This document shows positions 56,414-64,000 of a stretch of 64,000 bases of DNA, piece after piece (within the stretch, counting starts at the first letter, position 1; each line of letters starts with the position of its first letter). The stretch covers positions 6,076,001 through 6,140,000 of the forward strand of contig CM075102.1 in the NCBI GenBank assembly GCA_037576195.1, in the 5' to 3' direction. The translations under genes were made by a program, and so were the position numbers. Source of the stretch: Phytoseiulus persimilis. Its lineage: Eukaryota; Arthropoda; Arachnida; Mesostigmata; Phytoseiidae. Below the pieces are notes generated by a model that saw nothing but the letters and a program-made list of their open reading frames with translations, did no database searches and was not told where the DNA came from.

Positions 56414-57548
56414 CGGTTGGACAGCTCCTACTTCCGATGTTTATCGGTAACGTAAACACTGCCTCTCGATGGTTCACGGTGAACCTTCGATGGATTCTCA
56501 GCTGTTTTAGAGATTCCAGACAGTGATACGTTGTCTAGGGCGTGTCGATATTCAAGTCGCTAGGCGTACCTCGAGGCGGTATGCCTTTTTGCGATTTTCC
56601 GACCTTGGGAGTTTTTTTGTTCGACGAACCTGGTCTGTGGAGGTGCACGGGCCTGGGGGGTGGTCCTTGGGTTCGGATCCGGTATGTTTTTCCACCTTCA
56701 ACACTTTTTTCAGGCACTATTCTCGGAGCTCGAGATTCGCGATGCCTTCTCGTCTGTCGTAGCAGACGAATTCATTCAGACTTGTTAATCGTGTCTCTAT
56801 TCTGATGATTACAAATAACTCACCTCTAGCGCTCTATCGGCGTTCCGAATAGTCAGGTCTGCCTCCGATAGACGCTTTGTTGCTCTTTCAACGATTTTCA
56901 AAACGTTGATGAGTTCCTTGATGCCTCGGACATCATCCGCATTGAAAGGCCAGGGCTCCGTCTGCAAATGTTTCAGGTTTGCGGTGTAAACAGCCTTGAT
57001 ACTGTCGCGCTGCCCGACGAACCCACGGAGCATCCTGAGCGTCGAGTTCCAACGCGTCTTGACATCCAGAGCGCACTCGGGGGCTGAGCGATCATCGGTG
57101 CGGCCGGACTGTTTCAAAAGCTGGTCGTTCAGCAAGCCGCTCTTGTGGAAGGCACGGCACACTTTCCGGACTTTGGCCACAAGCTCTCCGGGCGGCCCTC
57201 GGATGGTTGGAACGCCGGCTGCTCTTCCGCTTCTAAGACTTCTTGAATGTCGGAGTCTTCGTTCGCGGTGGCTACGAATTGCCAAGTGCCAATCTCAAGC
57301 TCCTCTTCCCCTTCTTCATATGGACTTTCTGCTCTTGTAAGGCATACAGCCGGCCAGTTCTTGCCCCCGTAAGTGTCTTGCACAGCTAGGTGTAGCGTTT
57401 GCACTGTAGTGGAATTTACTTCTGATTCCTCCTTGTGGGTTCTAATTTCCAGTCCTTCTGAGTTGAAATTGTCCTCTAGCTGGGAATTGCACAGTTGTTC
57501 ATTCGTTCTCACTGGATCTGCTAACCCTTCTTGATCTCGCGCGCTCAC

Positions 57549-57716
57549 ACGCCTTTTTCCTCGGCACCTTCCGTCGACTGTGATCCGTGCCTGTATTCTC
57601 GGAAGCTGCTGCGGCTATTCTCAGTTCTATCAAATCGACTTGAATATTTGACACTGCCGGCGGCGAGACAAAAGTCTGATATGCAACGCTTTCACGGTTG
57701 TCTGTTTAGCTGGCCA
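57549..57716. other. Junction between BEL 3' region and hAT
   Basis: Non-coding 168 bp. A BEL 3' LTR may begin here, but no second copy is in the window. Confidence 0.3.
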
Positions 57717-59305
57717 TCAAACGGCCTCGAGCTGGTATAACAGCTTTACAGGTCTCTGAATAATTCTATCATTCCCTAGCTTTAGGTTGCATGATCGAAC
57801 GTTGCCATCTCGTCCGACATTGAGGTTGAGAATTCTTCCCAGCTTCCAAAACAGTTTTGGAGTGTTGGCATCATGAATGATTACAACTTGACCAACCTCG
57901 AAAACAGAGTTTTTGCTTGGTTGCTGCAAGTGAAAGTTTCGCAAAAGACTGAGGTATTCACCTCCCCATCTTTTCCAAAAATCTTCCACAATTTTTTTCC
58001 GGTGTCTCCATCTCGCGAGAAGTTCATTCCGCCTAACCGCCGGTGGGAGACAACTGTCCTGAAGACGATCATTCGGCTCTGGTATCAGGAAATGGAGAGG
58101 CGTCAATACGTCAACGTTCTCGCTGTCCGTAACCTGACATAACGGTCGTCTGTTTATAGACTCCTCTATTTCGCATACTACAGTTTCTAGCTCCTCGTAC
58201 TTCAGTGTTTGACGAGCGATGACCTTCTTCAGGGCTGCCTTTAGAATGCCCACAAGCCTTCCGACGAATCCATTCATCCAAGGAGCCTTTTCGACGTTGA
58301 AGTTCCACTCAACACCTTCCTCACTCAATGATTCGATCAATGCGTTATCCTGGAAGAGAGCTGATATCTCGCGTAGATCGGCCGCCGCCCTCTTGTACGC
58401 ACCTGCATTGTCTGAGTAGAAGCTTTTCGGCCACCCGCGTCTCGCCTTGAAACGTCTCAGGGCCATCAAGAAATCCCTTGCGCAGAGAGATGTTAGCAGT
58501 TCCAGGTGAACTGCCCTGACAGCGCTGCACGTGAAAAGGCACAACCAGATCTTTCTCCTTTGTCCATCCTGATCCACGAACAGCGGACCTGCGACATCGG
58601 TTCCCACATGTGCGAATGGGGCTGATGTTGACACTCTCGATTCCGGCGGTTTCCCCATGCCGGTTGAACCTGGCCTCGCATGGAATCTCCGACAGTTTGG
58701 ACAACTGCGGATGATTTGTAGAAGCAATTGTCTCGCTCTCGGGATCCAGTAGCTTTTGCGAGACTCCACTAAACTCTGGTTGCATCCCGCGTGTAGGCTT
58801 CTTTCATGCACTCCTGTTAGGAACATCTTCGAGACCCGGTGACCAGCCGGCAGGATCGGAGGATGCCTTGGCACGTCACCCCGATGGTCATCCAGCCTAC
58901 CCCCGAGACAAAGTACGCCATTTTCGAGAAAAGGATCGAGGCATCTCATCTCTGAATCCTCGGGCAGAGCACGGTTGTCGAGAATATATCTGATCTCCTT
59001 GCTGAACGCTTCCTTTTGAACCTCCTGTACGATGACAACCTCGGCTCTTTTCAATTCTTTCGTACTCAGCGGGTCCTTCAACTTGTTTCGAGGGATCACC
59101 TTCCGGATGTAATCCTTAAAACGGAGTGCGTATGCCACTGATCGTCTCAGCTTCCACCATTTGCTGTAGCGATCGAATTTTAGTATTGCTTCAACAGATG
59201 GCGCATTGATTACACCCGCCACCAGTTTGGGCAGCTTCGGTTGCTCTGGCCATCTCGATGGTTCTTGTCTGATGAATTCCGGTCCGGCAAACCACGTTGA
59301 ACTTA
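57717..59305 (-). CDS. BEL/Pao pol C-terminal half: integrase and DUF5641
   Basis: Open for about 530 codons up to the Harbinger insertion, where it joins in frame to the RNase H part at 62084-62555. Blocks: WWKLRRSVAYALRF, a HHCC finger (HERSLHAGCNQSL...CPNCRRFHA), core GTDVAGPLFVD and FYSDNAGAYKRA. WMNGFVGRLVGILKAALKKV is where relatives have 'GFWERLVG', so the catalytic glutamate reads Gly. Then EESINRRPLCQVTDSENVDVLTPLHFL, EDFWKRWGGEYLSLLR and FEVGQVVIIHD, ending RPVKLLYQLEAV. The frame itself is undamaged in this half. Confidence 0.88.
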
Positions 59306-59347
59306 AGGCGCGTTTACACTGTTTCACTCTTGTTGGGCAACCTGGAT

Positions 59348-59394
59348 GTTCAACCAGAGTACTCAACCGAAGCGGTTGACCACTCTGGTTGAAC
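59348..59394. repeat. Subterminal palindrome, left Harbinger end
   Basis: GTTCAACCAGAGT... pairs with ...ACTCTGGTTGAAC around a CCGAAGCGG centre, 20 of 22 positions per arm. Confidence 0.85.
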
Positions 59395-59505
59395 AGTAAG
59401 AAGCCCCAACGGTCGGTGCATCGGATGCAGTCAAGTCGTCAATAGTGGCAGCTCACTGTCACGGTCCATAGCCGATCCTTTCGTTTGATGTGAAACCCGG
59501 TCATC

Positions 59506-61293
59506 ATGAGTCACAGAGCCAGCAGAAGGGCACTACAAGCAGGTATCAGTGTCGTCGTGCAAGGAATGATAACAGAGCTCAGCGAGGAAATCGAAGCGAG
59601 GAGACGGCGCAGGAGACGCTGGTGGGTGAAGCCTTGGATAGAACACCGACCCCAGCTAGGGGCATCCTCAACTCTGTTACGAGAATGGGCAACAGGAACC
59701 CCTGAAGATTTCGTGAATCATTTGAGGATGAGCGAAGCTGATTTCTCGTATTTGCTGGGGAAAGTATCACAGCAAATCGAGAGGAAGGACACTTTCTTCC
59801 GAGAGGCTCTGAGTTCGAGGACGAAACTTGAGATGACACTGCGCTATATAGCTACCGGAGACAACTTCAGCACCTTGAGCGCTCTCTACAGAGTCCCTCA
59901 GAGCACGTTCTCGCTGTTTTTCCTTGAAGTCTGCCGGGCTATATATGAAGCTCTTGCGGAGTTTATTCAGGTCAGTAAACATAATTGGAATGGAGGGAAA
60001 ATTGAAGAAAGATGGGCTCCGAGCGAAGCATTCTAGATGTCGCTGTCACTCGTTGAACCCGACTGTCGAATCCTAGCATCGTGGAAGAAAGGAGACTCAG
60101 GAGCGTGATCCTCAGATGCAGTTTCCGATCGCAGTTGTGCGAGGCGTTCAGCCGTCATGACTCGTTGGAGCTTCTCCTGACATAACAGGGCTCTTTCAAG
60201 TGGCATGTTTTTGAGCTGAATCGCGAGGCTTTCGCAGAACGCATCGAATTCATGAGTAGCTACCAGTTGATTCGCTTGTATCAGCTTGAGTTCCTTTATA
60301 GCTTCGCGCATACCGTTGACAGGGGTCGCGGCGGGCCGCTTCCGCGTACGCTCGCAGACTGAGGGCTCCTCTGATTGAGAGCTTGAGGAGGGCTGAGAGG
60401 GCTGAAGCGGTTCGGGCTCCTCTTCTCCGATGTTCTGCTGCGTGTCGACTCCCTCAGGGGCTGAGATGTCGTCGAAGCTCTGAAATGGAAAGTCACTCTT
60501 TTAGAGCAACTATCCTTCTCGACAGGTGCCGACGTCTGAAGAGCAGTGGAAAGCAGTTATGCAAGATTTTGGCGCGCTCTGGCAGTTCCCAAACGTGTGT
60601 GGTGCCTTGGATGGTAAGCACGTCAACATCAGGTGCCCACCCAAGAGCGGCTCACGGTTCTTCAACTACAAGAAGTCTTTCAGCAGCATTCTTTTCGCTG
60701 TGGTCGACGCTCGTTATAACTTTCTATACATCGATGTTGGTACAAATGGGAGAGTGAATGACGCTGCAGTCTTCTCCAAATCAGCTTTCAATGTAGCACT
60801 CGAAAGAAACGCTCTGAATCTGCCATCTGAGGGACTTTTCGTGGCGGACGACGCCTTCCCGCTCCGAACGAGCATTATGAAGCCGTTTTCCCGCTGCGGT
60901 CAGCTGACCCAGACACAGAAGATTTTCAACTACAGACTGTCTCGAGCTCGTCGGGTGGTAGAGAACGCTTTCGGCATACTCGTGTCCAGGTTTCGAGTAT
61001 TTGAAAAGCCAATTCCACTCAGTCTCCGTACGACGGAGAAACTGGTGAAAACAGCCTGTGCCCTGCACAATGGGCTTCAGAAGACGTCTCTCCGTGAAAC
61101 TGCTCCGATCGGACACCATGGAGAGCGGCGTCGCGATCACGGAGAGGCCACCAGGTCCGCTGAAGGCAGTCTCCAAAGTATCCCCCGAAGCAGGATGACA
61201 AACCACTCAAAAGCAGCCACTAAAGTTCGTGAAGAATATGCTGAACGCTTCGTCACGTGTGACTCAGTTCCGTGGCAGTGGGTGATGATCTAA
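59506..61293 (+). CDS. HARBI1-like: PIF/Harbinger transposase (DDE_Tnp_4), two exons
   Basis: Exons 59506-59970 and 60526-61293 (donor CAG|GTCAGT, acceptor GACAG|GTG), phase 0, 410 codons. The N-terminal half has an Arg-rich stretch, then MSEADFSYLLGKVSQQIERKD, LRYIATGDNFSTLSALYRVP (HTH) and the SIF-type helix. The catalytic domain has VCGALDGKHVNIRCP (Asp 1), DARYNFLYIDVGTNGRVNDA (Asp 2), VADDAFPL, and RRVVENAFGILVSRFRVF (Glu), the arrangement of HARBI1-like DDE nucleases. An AATAAA signal follows at 61304. Its 555-bp intron contains the whole last exon of the antisense MADF gene. It works with that partner, which brings it to DNA in characterised Harbingers. Confidence 0.93.
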
Positions 61294-61682
61294 TTATTGT
61301 GTGAATAAAGTTGAGCTGATGGATGGAGTTCACTCACCTTGAGATTCGAAGAGCTGGGTTTTGGCAGGCTCACGGCCCGAAGGAACGCATCCGCATCCTT
61401 GAACCAGAACAGTTTAGGCCGGTAAATATCATCCAGACCCGCGCCGCTCTTTTCGGATCTCCGGATCTTCGCTAGTTCCGCAGCATAACGGGTCCTGATG
61501 GACTTTATCTTGAGCTTGATGTCGGCGGCTGTCAACTTCGGCTCGTTCAAATCTTCCAGCATACGAGCATATGCTCTTTCTCTCAAGTTGACTTTGCAAT
61601 ACTCGGCGCTTTGAGGATTCCACAAGGCTTCGTGACTCCGATATGCTTCCAGCATGTGCCTATCATTCCATTTGAAGGCCAT
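60033..61682 (-). CDS. Harbinger MADF/Myb-like DNA-binding protein, two exons
   Basis: Exon 1 61682-61338 (donor AAG|GTGAGT) and exon 2 60479-60033 (acceptor TTTCAG), phase 0, 263 codons. Exon 1 encodes a MADF/SANT-type domain: MAFKWNDRHMLEAYRSHEALW, YARMLEDLNEPKLTAADIKLKIKSIRTRYAAEL, LFWFKDADAFL. Exon 2 begins acidic and Pro/Ser-rich, has a basic run (ERTRKRP), then a helical C terminus (FDAFCESLAIQLKNMPLERALLCQEKLQRVM) like the self-association region that follows MADF domains. In known Harbingers this second protein binds the element ends and imports the transposase to the nucleus. Its intron contains the transposase's entire second exon. Confidence 0.9.
61304..61309 (+). terminator. Polyadenylation signal of the Harbinger transposase
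   Basis: AATAAA 11 bp after the transposase stop. Confidence 0.6.
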
Positions 61683-61883
61683 CTCTACTTTCGTGGCTCG
61701 TGCTGGCAGTTGTAGAAAAAAATCGGATTCTCTCCGATCCGCTATGAGTTCGCCGATCGATCAGAACGAGCCCGATTAACGACTGTAGCTCTCATACATC
61801 TCAACATGCATTCCGCTGCAGCGTGAGCGAGAGAGAAACGCCACAAGCAGCGCCACAGCGTGCTCTCTCCCGTCGAACAGAAC

Positions 61884-61943
61884 GCGAACTGAGTGTTCAA
61901 CCGAATTTACTGACGAGTAAATTCGGTTGAACACTCAGTTCGC
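61884..61943. repeat. Perfect 28-bp palindrome, right Harbinger end
   Basis: GCGAACTGAGTGTTCAACCG... is followed after a 4-base GACG loop by its exact reverse complement. Shares GTTCAACC/GGTTGAAC with the left palindrome. Confidence 0.95.
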
Positions 61944-62083
61944 TATGGCTGCGACGTCTTTCATCGGGGATGGGATACAGAGGTGGAAGAAGTTACTCGC
62001 TCGCTTCATTGGGTCGCTATGGTTGAAGGCTCTGGTTGCCCATCCCGGTTGTACGACCAAGTTGAAACAGTGTAAACGCAACT

Positions 62084-62555
62084 TTAGCTCTCGCACTTTA
62101 CATCCACGACTCGCAACATCGCTCGGGTTCAGGTGGCCTGGAACATGCCTGACTTTTGCATGTCCAATGTGACATCTAATCTTTGACACCTGGTTCTTGA
62201 CGAAAACCGGTAGTTTCTCTACCTGCTGCGATTGGATCTGATAGAAGGCACTTGTACTATCTGTCCACAGATGATACTCGTTGACTTCAAACTTAAGTCG
62301 ACTCTTGAGGTAAGCACAAGTCTCCGCTGCCAGCGCTAGAGCCCTGAGCTCTAAGCGCGGTATAGTAGTCTTCTTCAAAGGAGCCACCTTCGTTCGAGCC
62401 ATCAGTAAGCTCGACGCCCTTCTTTGTTGAGCGTCTGTTATCACAATATAAACAGCAACTCCACACGCAAGGCTACTCGCATCGCTGAAGAGATGAATCT
62501 CGACCTTTTCCTCCGTCGCCCCGTAGCTTTCGTACTTCCTCGGTATTTTGTTCAA
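62084..62555 (-). pseudogene. BEL/Pao RNase H part of the split pol
   Basis: The minus strand reads VEIHLFSDASSLACGVAVYI (catalytic Asp region), TTIPRLELRALALAAE, EYHLWTDSTSAFYQI and VRHVPGHLNPSDVASRGCKVREL. It then reads directly, in frame across the TTA, into the 57717-59305 half (SSTWFAGPEF). Upstream, at about 62560, coding similarity ends near the minisatellite, so the reverse transcriptase and gag of this copy are not in the window. Confidence 0.88.
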
Positions 62556-62589
62556 TCCTTACTATATATAATCGGCTTAGTCTGTCAGT

Positions 62590-64000
62590 TTGTCAGTTTG
62601 TCTGTCAGTTTGTCCGCACTTTTTCTGAAAGACATGAAGGTGGTTCTGGGACCAATCTGGACATACTCTCCCGAGTCTGGAGAGGTGATTCCGGTACGAG
62701 TCTGACTATACTTTTCAGAGGCTGGAGGGGTGATTCTAGAACCAATCTGACCATACTTTTCAAAAGCTGGAGGGGTGATTCTAGAACCAATCTGACCATA
62801 CTTTTCAAAACGTGGAGGGGTGGTTCTAGAACCGATCTGAGCAATACTTTTCAAGTCTGTAGGGGTGATTCCGAGACCAATCTGAGCATTACTTCCCAAC
62901 TCTGGAGGGGTGATTCCGAGACCAATCTGAGCATTACTTCCCAACTCTGGAGGGGTGATTCCAAGACCAATCTGACCATACTTTTCAAAACGTGGAGGGG
63001 TGATTCTAGAACCGATCTGAGCATTACTTTTCAAGTCTGTAGGGGTGATTCCGAGACCAATCTGAGCATTACTTCCCAACTCTGGAGGGGTGATTCCGAG
63101 ACCAATCTGAGCATTACTTCCCAACTCTGGAGGGGTAATTCCAAGACCAATCTGAGCATTACTTCCCAACTCTGGAGGGGTGATTCCGAGACCAATCTGA
63201 GCATTACTTCCCAACTCTGGAGGGGTGATTCCAAGACCAATCTGAGCATTAGTTCCCAACTCTGGAGGGGTGATTCCGAGACCAATCTGAGCATTAGCTC
63301 CCAACTCTGGAGGGGTGATTCCGAGACCAATCTGAGCATTACTTCCCAACTCTGGAGGGGTGATCCCAAGACCAATCTGAGCATTACTTCCTAACTCTGG
63401 AGGGGTGATTCCGAGACCAATCTGAGCATTACTTCCCAACTCTGGAGGGGTGATTCCAAGACCAATCTGAGCATTACTTTCTAACTCTGGAGGGGTGATT
63501 CCGAGACCAATCTGAGCATTACTTCCCAACTCTGGAGGGGTGATTCCAAGACCAATCTGAGCATTACTTCCCAACTCTGGAGGGGTGATTCCGAGACCAA
63601 TCTGAGCATTACTTCCCAACTCTGGAGGGGTGATTCCGGGGTCAATCTGAGCATTACTTTCTAACTCTGGAGGGGTGATTCCGAGACCAATCTGAGCATT
63701 ACTTCTCAACTCTGGAGGGGTGATTCCGGGGTCAATCTGAGCATTACTTTCCAACTCTGGAGGGGTGATTCCGAGACCGATCTGAGCACTACTTCCCAAC
63801 TCTGGAGGGGTGATTCCGAGACCAATCTGAGCATTACTTTCTAACTCTGGAGGGGTAATTCCGAGACCAATCTGAGCATTACTTCCCAACTCTGGAGGGG
63901 TGATTCCAAGACCAATCTGAGCATTACTTTCTAACTCTGGAGGGGTGATTCCGAGACCAATCTGAGCATTACTTCCCAACTCTGGAGGGGTGATTCCGGG
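62590..64000 (-). repeat. 45-bp minisatellite, about 30 units, runs off the window
   Basis: The unit is 45 bp (TCTGAGCATTACTTCCCAAC, TCTGGAGGGGTGATTCCGAG, ACCAA on the plus strand). Units are nearly identical from about 62870 rightward and more divergent toward 62630, where a short (TGTCAGTT)-type tract (62580-62612) follows. Because 45 is a multiple of three, the minus strand stays open: one frame repeats NAQIGLGITPPELGS for 464 codons (62585-63979), and a second repeats MLRLVSESPLQSWEV. No start codon context or other domain is visible, so I call it a repeat rather than a gene. Confidence 0.9.

Larger units (their letters stand above)
51580..56769 (-). mobile_element. Full-length LINE, 15-bp target duplication
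   Basis: Flanked by ATTCGTTCAGACTTG (51565-51579) and ATTCATTCAGACTTG (56770-56784), 14 of 15 identical. In minus orientation: 5' UTR of about 355 bp, ORF1 (56413-54971), ORF2 (from about 54892 to 51657, one frameshift), a 3' UTR of about 75 bp and a (TCAA)n-type tail rather than poly(A). The 5206-6206 fragment is a second member of the family. Confidence 0.92.
50885..57548 (-). pseudogene. hAT transposase, two exons, LINE in the intron
   Basis: Upstream exon, minus strand 57548-56824: TVQTLHLAVQDTYGG, then after a frameshift near 57205 ELVAKVRKVCRAFHKSGLLN and LDVKTRWNSTLRMLRGFVGQRDSI, the middle part of a hAT transposase. A donor GTGAGT follows at 56823. Downstream exon 51540-50885 begins after an acceptor (ctcccgcag): RILQRRGVASRLARYL, an acidic spacer, and the dimerisation domain VPAERCFSVARHARRFCQESLSDERFEDYLFLKHFY. 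The intron contains the 5.2-kb LINE. The N-terminal BED finger region is missing beyond 57548, next to the BEL element. Confidence 0.8.
59306..62083 (+). mobile_element. Complete PIF/Harbinger transposon at TTA
   Basis: 2778 bp between TTA (59303-59305) and TTA (62084-62086), the 3-bp duplication expected for this superfamily. Ends are inverted: AGGCGCGTTTACACTGTTTCA on the left and, read backwards from 62083, AGTTGCGTTTACACTGTTTCA. It carries both genes of an autonomous Harbinger, a DDE transposase on the plus strand and a MADF/Myb-like protein on the minus strand, each with one intron and no stop. It split a BEL pol gene whose reading frame matches on both sides. Confidence 0.94.

Noticed and set aside
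62630-64000. CRISPR array
   Set aside because: Units are head-to-tail 45-mers without unique spacers, in a eukaryotic context; this is a minisatellite.
1-64000. A bacterial accessory island or defence system
   Set aside because: Spliced host gene, BEL elements, LINEs, SINE and polyadenylation signals show this is animal DNA.

Overview
This is eukaryotic DNA, almost certainly from an invertebrate animal and plausibly an arthropod. The evidence is one host gene split by short GT-AG introns, several BEL/Pao elements (a retrotransposon superfamily confined to animals), and Tc1, hAT, PIF/Harbinger, MULE, LINE and SINE sequences. I cannot name the species. Most of the 64 kb is transposable-element DNA in several layers of nesting. 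All homology statements come from reading translated motifs; no database was searched.

Left part (1-15.6 kb). A 320-bp direct repeat brackets a LINE fragment. It is followed by the only recognisable host gene, an MFSD12-like membrane transporter (exons 1-7, 3042-5044). The next intron holds a 5'-truncated LINE, and the last coding exon was not found. Beyond this lie decayed hAT (DUF4371/ZMYM-like) pieces and two separate decayed BEL/Pao fragments on the minus strand.

Middle part (15.6-32 kb). A BEL/Pao element with both LTRs, a 5-bp target-site duplication (CCCAG) and a tRNA-Leu-type primer-binding site has lost its reverse transcriptase and RNase H. A 4.6-kb uninterrupted Ty3/gypsy Gag-Pol frame lies on the minus strand and abuts a Tc1 fragment that itself sits in a LINE fragment.

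Composite nest (32.38-44.70 kb). One small Ty3/gypsy-type LTR element carries three Mutator-like (MULE) insertions: one in its 5' LTR (with a Ulp1-like peptidase remnant), one in gag (with a FLYWCH + MULE transposase gene), and one in its 3' LTR (600-bp terminal inverted repeats). Each has an 8-9 bp target duplication. The MULE transposase gene is in turn split by a tRNA-derived SINE with a 15-bp target duplication, and the third MULE carries a further insertion-like segment in its right arm.

Right part (44.7-64 kb). A gypsy gag remnant, a LINE ORF1 and a Tc1 element with a DD34E transposase come first. A Tc1-type MITE follows, then a hAT gene whose intron received a 5.2-kb LINE. The last group is a BEL/Pao pol split by a PIF/Harbinger element inserted at TTA. 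That Harbinger carries two intact-looking genes on opposite strands, transposase and MADF protein, whose exons lie inside each other's introns. The window ends in a 45-bp minisatellite that runs off the edge.

The strongest leads are the triple-MULE nest, the interlocked Harbinger gene pair with its subterminal hairpins, the Ulp1-carrying MULE, and the unidentified coding-like core of the third MULE.
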